Origin: Pseudomonas violetae
GTDB lineage: Bacteria > Pseudomonadota > Gammaproteobacteria > Pseudomonadales > Pseudomonadaceae
Length of the DNA stretch: 62,128 nucleotides
NCBI RefSeq assembly: GCF_023072615.1
Contig: NZ_JAKNRW010000030.1
Location: 1-62,128 of the forward strand
Direction of reading: 5' to 3'
Numbering within the stretch: position 1 is the first letter of the stretch; every line of letters starts with the position of its first letter. Below the pieces are notes generated by a model. That model ran no database searches. It was not told the origin of the DNA and saw only the letters and a list, made by a program, of their open reading frames with translations. Shown here piece after piece: positions 1-7,728 of the stretch. Made by a program: the position numbers and the translations under genes.

Positions 1-315
1 CACCACCCGTGCCAGGCCGGCATTGACCAGCGCGTCGGCGCAGGGTGGCGTGTGGCCGTGATGGCTGCAAGGTTCCAGGGTCACATAGGCGGTGGCCCCA
101 CGAGCCTTGTCGCCGGCAGCGCGCAGCGCATGGACCTCAGCGTGAGGTTCACCCGTGCGCTCGTGCCAGCCTTCGCCGACGATCTGCCCGTCGCGCACGA
201 TCACACAGCCGACCCGCGGGTTGGGGTGGGTCGTGTAATGACCTTTGCGCGCCAGTTCCAGGGCGCGGGCCATGTAGTGGGCGTCGAGGACGGCTTGCTC
301 TGCGGAGGTACTCAT
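1..315 (-). CDS. ribD: RibD riboflavin deaminase/reductase, N-terminal part (cut by window edge)
   Basis: The first 105 residues of the bifunctional diaminohydroxyphosphoribosylaminopyrimidine deaminase / uracil reductase of riboflavin synthesis. The visible part is the zinc-dependent deaminase domain: HAE (His58, Glu60) and a Cys pair (Cys83 in EPCSHHGH, Cys92) form the metal and proton-shuttle site. The NPRVGCVIV segment near residue 32 is typical of the family. The ATG overlaps the TGA of nrdR by four bases (ATGA), so the two genes are translationally coupled. The reductase domain lies outside the window. Confidence 0.95.
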   Translation of the reverse strand, partial: MSTSAEQAVLDAHYMARALELARKGHYTTHPNPRVGCVIVRDGQIVGEGWHERTGEPHAEVHALRAAGDKARGATAYVTLEPCSHHGHTPPCADALVNAGLARVV

Positions 316-776
316 TCTTTCACCGGCTCACGGGCCAGGCGATCGATCTCTTCGCGGAACTCGTTAAGGTCCTGGAAGCGGCGATACACGGAGGCAAAAC
401 GAATGTAGGCGACTTCATCGAGCTTTTGCAGCTCAGCCATCACCAGTTCACCGACCACGAGAGACTTGACCTCACGCTCGCCGGTGGCTCGCAGTTTGTG
501 TTTGATGTGCACCAGCGACGATTCAAGGCGTTCGACACTCACCGGACGCTTTTCGAGGGCACGCTGCATGCCGGCGCGGAGTTTTTCTTCGTCGAACGGC
601 TGACGACTGCCGTCGGTTTTGATCAGGCGCGGCAACACCAGTTCAGCCGTCTCGAACGTCGTGAAGCGTTCGCCGCAGGCCAGGCATTCACGCCGGCGGC
701 GCACCTGTTCGCCCTCGGCGACCAGACGCGAGTCGATGACCTTGGTGTCGTTGGCACCGCAGAAGGGACAGTGCAT
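312..776 (-). CDS. nrdR: NrdR transcriptional repressor of ribonucleotide reductase genes
   Basis: A 154-residue protein of the usual NrdR length. It starts with MHCPFCG and carries a four-Cys zinc ribbon (Cys3, Cys6, Cys31, Cys34) followed by an ATP-cone domain (segment beginning VLPRLIKTDG). The family senses ATP/dATP and represses nrd operons. An in-frame extension upstream to 833 exists, but the start at 776 gives the canonical N-terminus. The gene precedes ribD with an ATGA overlap, the common gammaproteobacterial nrdR-ribD arrangement. Confidence 0.96.
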   Translation of the reverse strand: MHCPFCGANDTKVIDSRLVAEGEQVRRRRECLACGERFTTFETAELVLPRLIKTDGSRQPFDEEKLRAGMQRALEKRPVSVERLESSLVHIKHKLRATGEREVKSLVVGELVMAELQKLDEVAYIRFASVYRRFQDLNEFREEIDRLAREPVKE

Positions 777-904
777 GGTGGCAGGCAACAAAAAAAGGGA
801 GGGCCATGGTAGCGCATCCCCGTGGCAAGACAAGCCATAGGGTTTGCGGTATACAGACTGGCTATATCGACCGATCCATGGATTTCACCCTGCTGGAGCC
901 GTAA

Positions 905-1369
905 ATGCCACTAAGACCGCTCGTTTTGCTCAGCCTTTTCAGCCTGCTGGTGGCCTGCGGCACTGATGCCCCCAAGCCCCAGCCACCGACCCCGGGCCCC
1001 GCGCCGCAACAGGCGCAGAAGAAAGCCCGGGAGTCGGCCAATCTTGGCCCCTTGCCCGCTTATCAGCGCGAGTTGAGCGGCACGCTGCAAGGCGTACCAG
1101 CCGACGCCGAAGTCGAACTGGCGCTGCTGGTGATCGACGATAAGGACCGCCCGCAGCAGTTGCTCGCCAGCTCCAGCCTGATTGGTACCAATCAGGTCCT
1201 GCCATTCCATCTGCGCTTCAATCCGGAAGCCTTTCCGGCGGGCCAGCGGGTTGAGCTGCGTGGTCGCGCCAGCCAGTCGGGGCAGCTGATTCTGCATCTG
1301 CCGTCGCAGGTCATCACCCTACCGACGACCCAGGCCATGGGTCAGCTGCAATTCGTCAAAGCACCATGA
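905..1369 (+). CDS. YbaY/YscW-family lipoprotein
   Basis: A 154-residue lipoprotein with a short hydrophobic signal and the lipobox LVAC (Cys18), then a Pro/Gln-rich linker (about 20-45). A beta-sandwich-like domain follows, with the family pattern of an ELSGTLQ start and conserved LPFHLRFNP. This resembles YbaY and the YscW pilotin-like family. It is probably anchored in a membrane facing the periplasm; the exact role is unknown. Its stop overlaps the start of the next gene (ATGA), so the two are likely co-transcribed. Confidence 0.75.
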   Translation: MPLRPLVLLSLFSLLVACGTDAPKPQPPTPGPAPQQAQKKARESANLGPLPAYQRELSGTLQGVPADAEVELALLVIDDKDRPQQLLASSSLIGTNQVLPFHLRFNPEAFPAGQRVELRGRASQSGQLILHLPSQVITLPTTQAMGQLQFVKAP

Positions 1370-2022
1370 TTGCACCGCTCGACCTGCAACAGGCGCTGGG
1401 GCAATTGCTGGGTGATGCGCAGCTGCTGCCTGTCGCGTTGCCCGGGACACAGCTGAAACTCTGGCTGATTGACGGTGACAACATGGACCGCGCCTTCAGC
1501 CCGGAGGAAACCCGGCGGATCCTGCATGAACCGCCGTACTGGAGTTTCTGCTGGGCCAGTGGTCTGGCGGTGGCGCGCTACCTCGCAGAACACCCGCAGT
1601 GGGTCGCCGGCAAACGGGTGCTCGACTTCGGCGCCGGCTCCGGGGTGGCGGGCATTGCGGCGCTCAAGGCCGGGGCCCTGGAAGTGGTGGCCTGCGATCT
1701 CGACCCGCTGGCCATCGCCGCGTGTCAGGCGAATGCCGAACTCAATGACGTGCAGCTGCGCTACTCGACAGACTTTTTTGCCGAGGCGGATCGGTTCGAT
1801 CTGATCCTGGTGGCTGACGTCCTGTACGACCGGGCGAACCTGCCGTTGCTCGATGAATTCCTGAGTCGCGGGCGAGAAGCGCTGGTGGCGGATTCGCGGG
1901 TGAGGGATTTTCGCCATCCGCTGTATCGGCGCATCGAGATGCTCGAGGCGATGACCCTGCCGGATCTGGCCGAGCCGGAGGAGTTTCGGCATGTGAGTCT
2001 TTACCACGCGCAGCGCGCTTGA
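1366..2022 (+). CDS. Class I SAM-dependent methyltransferase (ETFB lysine methyltransferase-like)
   Basis: A 218-residue Rossmann-fold methyltransferase. Motif I is VLDFGAGSGV (residues 85-94), the acidic residue ending the next strand is in CDLDP (about 110-114), and the post-motif segment DLILVADVLYD matches the DVLYD/DVFYD signature of the METTL20/ETFB-type protein-lysine methyltransferases. The substrate cannot be read from sequence. Translation starts inside the stop of the preceding lipoprotein gene. Confidence 0.8.
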   Translation: MIAPLDLQQALGQLLGDAQLLPVALPGTQLKLWLIDGDNMDRAFSPEETRRILHEPPYWSFCWASGLAVARYLAEHPQWVAGKRVLDFGAGSGVAGIAALKAGALEVVACDLDPLAIAACQANAELNDVQLRYSTDFFAEADRFDLILVADVLYDRANLPLLDEFLSRGREALVADSRVRDFRHPLYRRIEMLEAMTLPDLAEPEEFRHVSLYHAQRA

Positions 2023-2029
2023 AGTCGCC

Positions 2030-2112
2030 AAAAGAGCGCAGCCTGCGGCAGCTCCTGCGTTGACCGCGCATAAATCTGGTCCTGTAGGAGCTGTCGCAGG
2101 CTGCGATCTTTT
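2030..2112. repeat. REP inverted-repeat pair (GCAGCCTGCG type)
   Basis: Two head-to-head arms of about 29 bases (2030-2058 and 2084-2112) are inverted copies with three mismatches, separated by about 25 bases. Cores are GCAGCCTGCGGCAGCTCCTG and its complement. This is a typical Pseudomonas extragenic palindrome doublet (REPIN/BIME-like). It lies just after the methyltransferase stop and could fold into a long hairpin at the 3' end of that message. Confidence 0.85.
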
Positions 2113-2159
2113 GCGCCACCCCTTATAGTGAGCAGATTAACGCTTCCAAGAGATCCCCC

Positions 2160-3032
2160 ATGAGTCAGGAAACGCCGTACATCTTCGACGCCACCACCGC
2201 CGATTTCGACCAGTCGGTGATCGAGAACTCATTCCACAAACCCGTCCTGGTGGATTTCTGGGCCGAATGGTGCGCGCCCTGCAAAGTGCTGATGCCAATG
2301 CTGCAGACCATCGCCGAGAGCTATCAGGGCGAGCTGTTGCTGGCCAAGGTCAACTGCGACCTGGAGCAGGACATTGTCGCCCGCTTTGGCATTCGCAGCC
2401 TGCCGACCGTGGTGCTGTTCAAGGACGGCCAGCCGGTCGACGGTTTTGCCGGTGCGCAGCCGGAGTCGGCCGTACGCACCATGCTCGAGCCGCATGTGCA
2501 GATGCCTCCGCCGGCCGCCGCCGATCCGTTCGAACAGGCTCAGGCGCTGTTCGACGACAGCCGCTTCGCCGATGCCGAAGCCGTACTCAAAGTGCTGCTG
2601 GGTGAGGACAACTCCAACGCCAAGGCGCTGATTCTCTACGCCCGCTGCCTGACTGAGCGTGGTGAGCTGGCTGATGCGCAATCGGTACTCGACTCGGTCA
2701 AGAGCGACGACCACAAGGCCGCCCTGTCCGGCGCCAAAGCGCAGATCCAGTTCCTCGGCCAGGCCAAGGACCTGCCGGATGCCGCTGACCTGAAGGCACG
2801 TCTGGCGAAAAACCCTCTGGACGATGAAGCCGTCTATCAACTGGCCGTCCAACAATTGGCCCGTCAGCAATACGATGCGGCTCTGGACGGATTGCTCAAG
2901 CTGTTCATTCGCAATCGCAGCTACAACGAAGGCCTGCCGCACAAGACCTTGTTGCAGGTGTTCGAGCTGCTGGGCAACGACCATCCGCTGGTGACCACGT
3001 ACCGTCGCAAGTTGTTTGCTGCTCTTTACTGA
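2160..3032 (+). CDS. cnoX: Thioredoxin-TPR protein, CnoX/YbbN family
   Basis: A 290-residue protein with an N-terminal thioredoxin domain (about 1-110) and a C-terminal TPR-like helical region (about 125-290). The active site reads WCAPC (Cys38, Cys41). In E. coli the family member CnoX/YbbN is a holdase that hands substrates to GroEL/DnaK and has lost the classical WCGPC site; here both cysteines remain, so redox activity is plausible. It starts at an ATG downstream of the REP doublet, stands alone, and is followed by a second REP. Confidence 0.88.
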   Translation: MSQETPYIFDATTADFDQSVIENSFHKPVLVDFWAEWCAPCKVLMPMLQTIAESYQGELLLAKVNCDLEQDIVARFGIRSLPTVVLFKDGQPVDGFAGAQPESAVRTMLEPHVQMPPPAAADPFEQAQALFDDSRFADAEAVLKVLLGEDNSNAKALILYARCLTERGELADAQSVLDSVKSDDHKAALSGAKAQIQFLGQAKDLPDAADLKARLAKNPLDDEAVYQLAVQQLARQQYDAALDGLLKLFIRNRSYNEGLPHKTLLQVFELLGNDHPLVTTYRRKLFAALY

Positions 3033-3042
3033 TTGCCATCAC

Positions 3043-3142
3043 TGTAGGAGCGAGCTTGCTCGCGATGGGCGTCAACGAAAACGCGGGGCACCTGATTCAC
3101 CTCGGTGCTCTCAGGTTTTTCGCGAGCAAGCTCGCTCCTACA
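3043..3142. repeat. REP inverted-repeat pair (GCGAGCTTGCTCGCGA type)
   Basis: Left arm TGTAGGAGCGAGCTTGCTCG at 3043-3062 and its inverse copy ending CTCGCTCCTACA at 3142 flank about 55 bases. It sits between convergent genes. Its right arm overlaps the TAG stop (3138-3140) of the minus-strand gene that follows, so the repeat supplies the end of that reading frame. Confidence 0.85.
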
Positions 3143-3479
3143 GCCAGCAGTAGAGCGGCGTATCTGCGCCGCTGACCACCTTCACATCCGCACAATGGCG
3201 CAAGCGCACCAACAGGCGCTTGCCCGCTGCCGCGCTGCCGGCCAGCCCTTCCAACTGCTCCAGCAAATCCGGCCCGCTCAACTGCCCGGCCTTGCGCAAC
3301 AGGTCCTTGGCGACCTGCCACAGCGCATCGTCCTGATTGACCGGTTTCGCCGCAGGCGCCGCGCTGGCTTCAACCGGCGCGACCTGCAACTGCGCGCCGA
3401 GCCGCGCCCAATCCGCGTCGTCCATCTCTAACGTCAAATCCACCGGCCATGCGCCGATGCTCCCGCGTATACGCAACAT
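3138..3479 (-). CDS. Small conserved hypothetical protein
   Basis: 113 residues from the ATG at 3479, which has a GGGAG ribosome-binding site about 8 bases upstream; an in-frame start at 3518 would add 13 residues. The N-terminal half (MLRIRGSIGAWPVDLTLEMD) looks beta-stranded, the middle is Ala/Pro-rich, and the C-terminal half is helical and Leu-rich. No signal peptide or known motif is visible and I cannot assign a function. Its stop lies inside the neighbouring REP. Confidence 0.6.
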   Translation of the reverse strand: MLRIRGSIGAWPVDLTLEMDDADWARLGAQLQVAPVEASAAPAAKPVNQDDALWQVAKDLLRKAGQLSGPDLLEQLEGLAGSAAAGKRLLVRLRHCADVKVVSGADTPLYCWL

Positions 3480-3564
3480 GAGTCTGCTCCCACATTTTTC
3501 TTCTGCGCATGCTCCCACGGGACTTGTGCAACGCCAAGCAGGCAGTCAAACTCTGCACGCATAC

Positions 3565-3582
3565 GTTATAAGATTACATAAC
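3565..3582. promoter_or_regulatory. Zur-like zinc operator
   Basis: AT-rich dyad GTTATAAGATTACATAAC about 30 bases upstream of the first gene of the cluster. Its first 13 bases match the 13-base core of the Zur consensus (GTTATA-N-TATAAC) at 10 of 12 fixed positions, and GTTAT/ATAAC form outer inverted arms. Position and the zinc-related genes downstream support Zur control, but this is inference from pattern. Confidence 0.5.
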
Positions 3583-3613
3583 ATTTTATTTACCTTCCGC
3601 CCGGAGAATTCCC

Positions 3614-4204
3614 ATGCGTTGTCTGTTGCTCGCTTTGCCGTTCGCCCTGTTGCCGTTGGCCAATGCTCACGCCGCCCAAGCCCATGAACATGATCACGAC
3701 CATGAACACGGCAGCCTGGAAGCCCATGAGCATGGCGTCGGCCGATTGAATGCGGCGCTGGATGGTCAGACGCTGGAGCTGGAGCTGGAAAGCCCGGCCA
3801 TGAACATAGTCGGTTTCGAACACCAAGCCACCACCGATGCCGACAAAGCCAAGGTCGCCACCGCCCGTGCACAGCTGGAAAAGCCCCTGGCCCTGTTCAG
3901 CCTGCCGAAAGCTGCCGGCTGTGTGGTCGCCAACCAGGCGCTGGAAAGCCCGCTGTTCGGTGACAAGCCCCACGCCGAGGATGATCACGATGAAGCAGCC
4001 AAGGGCGAGCACCACCACGATCACAGCGAAATCCACGCCCACTACCACTTCACCTGCTCGACACCGGCGGCACTGAAGTCCCTGGACCTGGCGAATGTCT
4101 TCAATACCTTCCCGGCCACCCAGAAAATTCAGGTACAACTGATCGGTCCGAGCGGGCAGCAAGGCGTTGAAGTGACGGCCAAGGCGGCCGCCCTTAAATT
4201 CTAA
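3614..4204 (+). CDS. DUF2796 histidine-rich periplasmic protein, putative zinc binder
   Basis: 196 residues. A signal peptide (about 1-21, cleavage near AHA-AQA) is followed by a His/Asp-rich stretch (HEHDHDHEHG) and a second His cluster about 125-145 (KGEHHHDHSEIHAHYHF), both suited to Zn(II) binding. The rest matches the DUF2796 family. From memory it corresponds to P. aeruginosa PA4063, first gene of a zinc-starvation-induced cluster. It lies downstream of a Zur-like box and upstream of an ABC transporter, so a periplasmic zinc-handling role is likely. Confidence 0.8.
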   Translation: MRCLLLALPFALLPLANAHAAQAHEHDHDHEHGSLEAHEHGVGRLNAALDGQTLELELESPAMNIVGFEHQATTDADKAKVATARAQLEKPLALFSLPKAAGCVVANQALESPLFGDKPHAEDDHDEAAKGEHHHDHSEIHAHYHFTCSTPAALKSLDLANVFNTFPATQKIQVQLIGPSGQQGVEVTAKAAALKF

Positions 4205-4237
4205 ACCTCCCCCCCTTACGCTTATGAAACCGGTGCT

Positions 4238-4948
4238 ATGACCCAACCTCTCATTGAACTGTCCGACCTGGGCTTCAGCTGGCCCGGTCATCCACCATTG
4301 CTCGACATCCCGGCGTTTCGCCTGGAGGCCGGTGAGACCTTGTTTCTCAAAGGCCCCAGCGGCAGCGGCAAGACCACCCTGCTGGGCCTGCTCGGCGGCG
4401 TGCAGAAGCCCGATCGCGGCAGCATTCGGCTGCTTGGCCAGGAGCTGACCGAGTTGTCCGCGGGTGCTCGCGACACGTTTCGCGTCGATCACACCGGCTA
4501 CATCTTCCAGCAGTTCAACCTGCTGCCATTTCTCTCGGTGCGCGAGAACGTCGAGTTGCCCTGCCATTTCTCCAGGCTGCGTGCCGAACGGGCCATCCAG
4601 CGTCATGGCAGCGTCGACCAGGCTGCCGCCACCCTGCTTGCCCATCTGGGGCTGAAAGATCAGCACCTGTTGAGCCGACGCGCCGACTCCCTTTCCATCG
4701 GTCAGCAGCAGCGAGTAGCCGCCGCCCGTGCTCTGATCGGCCAGCCGGAACTGGTGATCGCCGACGAGCCAACCTCGGCGCTGGACTATGACGCCCGCGA
4801 AAACTTCATTCGTCTGCTGTTTGCCGAATGCCGCGACGCCGGCTCGAGCCTGTTGTTCGTCAGCCACGACCAGAGCCTGGCGCCACTGTTCGACCGCCAT
4901 CTGTCCCTGGCCGAGCTCAACCGCGCCGCCGCGTCCGAAGAGGTGTGA
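4238..4948 (+). CDS. ABC transporter ATP-binding protein (MacB/LolD-like)
   Basis: 236 residues with the full nucleotide-binding set: Walker A GPSGSGKTT (39-47), Q-loop in IFQQFNLLPF, signature LSIGQQQRVAAARAL and Walker B LVIADEPTSALD. The sequence is of the LolD/MacB subfamily, whose members pair with FtsX-like permeases. The stop lies one base before the permease ATG (4950), so the two are coupled. By context it is part of a putative zinc-responsive system (PA4064-like). Confidence 0.9.
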   Translation: MTQPLIELSDLGFSWPGHPPLLDIPAFRLEAGETLFLKGPSGSGKTTLLGLLGGVQKPDRGSIRLLGQELTELSAGARDTFRVDHTGYIFQQFNLLPFLSVRENVELPCHFSRLRAERAIQRHGSVDQAAATLLAHLGLKDQHLLSRRADSLSIGQQQRVAAARALIGQPELVIADEPTSALDYDARENFIRLLFAECRDAGSSLLFVSHDQSLAPLFDRHLSLAELNRAAASEEV

Positions 4949-4949
4949 G

Positions 4950-6215
4950 ATGTATCTGTTTCGTCTAGCCATGGCCAGCCTGGCTAATCGCCGCTTCACT
5001 GCGATCCTCACTGCGCTCGCCATTGCCTTGTCGGTCTGCCTTCTGCTGGCCGTGGAACGCGTTCGTACCGAAGCCAAGGCCAGCTTCGCCAGCACCATAA
5101 GTGGCACCGACCTCATTGTCGGCGCGCGCTCCGGCTCGGTAAACCTGCTGCTGTATTCGGTGTTTCGCATCGGCAATGCCACCAATAACATTCGCTGGGA
5201 CAGCTTCGAACACTTCGCCAACAACCCGAAAGTGAAGTGGGCCATCCCGATGTCCCTGGGCGATTCCCATCGTGGTTATCGGGTGATGGGGACCACCGAG
5301 GCGTACTTCGAGCACTACCAGTACGGCCGCACGCAGCACCTGCATCTGGCCGAAGGCCGGGCATTCGCCACCGATCCATTTGAAGTGGTGCTAGGCGCCG
5401 AAGTGGCGGATGCGCTGCACTACAAACTCGGCGACAAACTGGTCCTGGCCCATGGCGTCGCGGTGATCAGCCTGGTCAAGCACGATGACAAGCCGTTCAC
5501 CGTGGTCGGCATCCTCAAACGCACCGGCACCCCCGTAGACCGTACATTGCACATCAGCCTGGGTGGCATGGAGGCGATTCACGTCGACTGGCACAACGGC
5601 GTACCGGCCCGGGGCAATGGGCGCATCAGTGCCGATCAGGCGCGTAACATGGACCTCACGCCGCAAGCGATCACCGCCTTCATGTTGGGCCTGAACAGCA
5701 AGATTTCCACCTTCGCCCTGCAACGCGAGATCAATGAATTTCGCGGTGAGCCGATGCTTGCCATCCTGCCCGGCGTCGCCCTGCAGGAATTGTGGAGCTT
5801 GATGAGCACGGCGGAAAAAGCCTTGTTCGTGGTGTCGCTGTTCGTGGTGCTGACCGGATTGATCGGCATGCTCACGGCGATTCTCACCAGCCTCAACGAA
5901 CGCCGGCGCGAGATGGCAATTCTGCGTTCGGTCGGCGCTCGTCCCTGGCACATTGCTTCGTTGCTGGTGCTGGAGGCGTTTGCCCTGGCGCTGTCCGGGG
6001 TGATTGCTGGCGTGGCCCTGCTGTACGTATGCATCGCAGGCGCCCAAGGGTATGTGCAGGCCAATTACGGTTTGTATTTACCATTGGCGTGGCCAAGTGA
6101 ATATGAATGGACGCTGCTCGGTGGCATCCTGTGCGCCGCGTTGCTGATGGGCAGCGTGCCGGCCTGGCGTGCGTATCGCCAATCTCTTGCCGATGGCTTG
6201 TCGATCCGTTTATGA
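4950..6215 (+). CDS. FtsX/MacB-family ABC transporter permease
   Basis: 421 residues from the ATG directly after the ATPase stop; a longer in-frame extension to 4788 only runs through the ATPase gene. Topology is the MacB/LolCE type: one N-terminal membrane segment (about 17-37), a large periplasmic domain (about 40-290), then three C-terminal segments with the conserved cytoplasmic motif MAILRSVGARPWHIASLL. Such permeases usually drive periplasmic work or export rather than simple import. PA4065-like by synteny. Confidence 0.88.
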   Translation: MYLFRLAMASLANRRFTAILTALAIALSVCLLLAVERVRTEAKASFASTISGTDLIVGARSGSVNLLLYSVFRIGNATNNIRWDSFEHFANNPKVKWAIPMSLGDSHRGYRVMGTTEAYFEHYQYGRTQHLHLAEGRAFATDPFEVVLGAEVADALHYKLGDKLVLAHGVAVISLVKHDDKPFTVVGILKRTGTPVDRTLHISLGGMEAIHVDWHNGVPARGNGRISADQARNMDLTPQAITAFMLGLNSKISTFALQREINEFRGEPMLAILPGVALQELWSLMSTAEKALFVVSLFVVLTGLIGMLTAILTSLNERRREMAILRSVGARPWHIASLLVLEAFALALSGVIAGVALLYVCIAGAQGYVQANYGLYLPLAWPSEYEWTLLGGILCAALLMGSVPAWRAYRQSLADGLSIRL

Positions 6216-6226
6216 GGAAGTCGAAG

Positions 6227-6745
6227 ATGCCCCGCGCCCTGCTCGCGCTGTTGATGCTGTTCGCCCTGCCCCTGTGGGCAGCCGAGCCCAAGGACCTGAC
6301 CTGGTCGGAAATGATCCCGCCGGACGCAGCGCCGGAAGTGCCTAACATGACGCCCCTGCACGACCTGTCGCAGATGAGCAGTGCGCTGTCTGCCGAGTCG
6401 GCGCCAGCGGCGAAGCAGGACATGCCGAATGCGCCAGTGGTGCAGGGACTCGACGGCCAGAATATTCGCCTGCCGGGGTACATCGTGCCACTGGAAGTGA
6501 GTGAGGAAGGTCGCACGACGGAGTTTCTGCTGGTGCCCTACTTCGGCGCCTGCATCCACGTGCCGCCTCCGCCGTCGAACCAGATCGTGCATGTGAAAAG
6601 TGAAGTGGGTGTGAAGTTGGACGAGCTGTATCAGCCGTACTGGATCGAGGGGCCGTTGCAGGTCAAGGCGTCGAGCAGCGAACTGGCGGACGCCGGATAT
6701 CAGATGGATGCAAACAAGATTTATGTGTATGAGCTGCCGGAGTAA
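6227..6745 (+). CDS. DUF3299 periplasmic protein
   Basis: 172 residues from the ATG at 6227, preceded by GAGGAAG at 6214-6220; an ATG at 6212 overlapping the permease stop is possible but has no visible ribosome-binding site. A signal peptide (about 1-20, LPLWAAEP) precedes the mature chain. The conserved part PYFGACIHVPPPPSNQIVHV is diagnostic of DUF3299. It is last in the zinc-linked cluster (PA4066-like). Function unknown; secreted partner of the FtsX-type transporter is an inference. Confidence 0.8.
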   Translation: MPRALLALLMLFALPLWAAEPKDLTWSEMIPPDAAPEVPNMTPLHDLSQMSSALSAESAPAAKQDMPNAPVVQGLDGQNIRLPGYIVPLEVSEEGRTTEFLLVPYFGACIHVPPPPSNQIVHVKSEVGVKLDELYQPYWIEGPLQVKASSSELADAGYQMDANKIYVYELPE

Positions 6746-6791
6746 ACCCCGGTCATTTTATGCTGTTTGTAAGGGCCCCATCACTGTTTCA

Positions 6792-6805
6792 TTGAGCTGC
6801 ATCAA
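6792..6805. promoter_or_regulatory. Anr/FNR-like box upstream of oprG
   Basis: TTGAGCTGCATCAA matches the Anr/FNR/Dnr consensus TTGAT-N4-ATCAA with one mismatch and sits 65 bases before the oprG ATG. The P. aeruginosa homologue oprG is induced under low oxygen, which fits. Binding is inferred. Confidence 0.6.
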
Positions 6806-6870
6806 AAGTCCTGATTGTTAGCCACCTTACCATTGGACATCGAAAACTTTTAACGTCCTTTGGAGCCCTC

Positions 6871-7569
6871 ATGCACAAGTCCGCGCTCTGCGCTTCGCTG
6901 TTTGCCCTCGCGCTCGCAGCCCCGCTTGCCCACGCCCACGAAGCTGGCGACATCATCGTTCGCGCCGGTGCGATCACCGTCAACCCGAAAGCCGACAGCT
7001 CCAGCGTCAAGGTCGACCAGGGCCCGCTGGCGGGTGCCAACCTGGGTGGCAAGGCGACCATGAGCAGCGACACGCAACTGGGTTTGAACTTCGCCTACAT
7101 GATCGACAACAACTGGGGTATCGAATTGCTCGCGGCCTCCCCGTTCGAGCATGACGTGAAGATCAAGGGCACTGCCCTGGGCGCGGCCAACGGCAAACTC
7201 GGCTCGCTCAAACATCTGCCGCCGACCCTGAGCGTGGTGTACTACCCGCTGGATCACAAGTCTGTATTCCAGCCGTATGTGGGTGCCGGCATCAACTACA
7301 CCTGGATATACGACGAGCACGTCGGCAGTGAAGCCAGTGCCAACGGCTTCAGCAATTTCAAGGCGGAAAACTCCTGGGGCATGGCGTTCCAGGTCGGTGC
7401 CGACTACATGATCACCGACAACATCATGCTCAACGCACAGGTGCGCTACATCGACATCGACACCACCGCCACCGTGGAAAACAACGCAGTGGCGCCGGGC
7501 ACCCGGGCCAAGGTCGACGTGGATGTGGACCCGTTCATCTATATGGTCGGGCTCGGTTACAAATTCTAA
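6871..7569 (+). CDS. oprG: OmpW/OprG outer-membrane beta-barrel
   Basis: 232 residues with a signal peptide (about 1-22, ending AHAH) and the OmpW pattern throughout: a GDIIVRAGAITVNP start, MIDNNWGIELLAASPF, LPPTLSVVYYP, VGAGINYTWIYDE, and a C-terminal YMVGLGYKF ending in aromatic Phe for barrel assembly. OmpW proteins are eight-stranded channels for small hydrophobic molecules. It follows the zinc cluster, as oprG (PA4067) follows PA4063-4066, but has its own upstream region with an Anr-like box. Confidence 0.93.
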   Translation: MHKSALCASLFALALAAPLAHAHEAGDIIVRAGAITVNPKADSSSVKVDQGPLAGANLGGKATMSSDTQLGLNFAYMIDNNWGIELLAASPFEHDVKIKGTALGAANGKLGSLKHLPPTLSVVYYPLDHKSVFQPYVGAGINYTWIYDEHVGSEASANGFSNFKAENSWGMAFQVGADYMITDNIMLNAQVRYIDIDTTATVENNAVAPGTRAKVDVDVDPFIYMVGLGYKF

Positions 7570-7585
7570 ACCGCTTTCGTCGGAA

Positions 7586-7657
7586 CGCCTTCGCGAGCAA
7601 ACCCGCTCCCACAGGAGAATGCGATCCACTGTGGGAGCGGGCTTGCTCGCGAAGGCG
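7586..7657. repeat. REP inverted-repeat pair (GGGAGCGGGCTTGCTCGCGAAGGCG type)
   Basis: Left arm starting CGCCTTCGCGAGCAAACCCG and right arm ending GCTTGCTCGCGAAGGCG form a near-perfect inverted repeat of about 28 bases per arm around a 16-base loop. It lies between the convergent oprG and epimerase genes. Confidence 0.88.
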
Positions 7658-7687
7658 TCGGCACGGTCAACACCCGTCCAGAAACGA

Positions 7688-7714
7688 AAAAGGCGCCTTT
7701 GAAGGCGCCTTTTG
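7688..7714. terminator. Bidirectional intrinsic terminator between oprG and the epimerase gene
   Basis: AAGGCGCC / GGCGCCTT stem with a six-base loop, A-tract on the left and T-tract on the right. It therefore works as a terminator on both strands for the two convergent genes. Confidence 0.85.
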
Positions 7715-7728
7715 CATTGCAGTAGAAT

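Noticed and set aside
3590..5245. A 551-codon minus-strand frame across the zinc cluster
   Set aside because: It covers two well-supported + strand genes and their spacer, with no recognisable domain.
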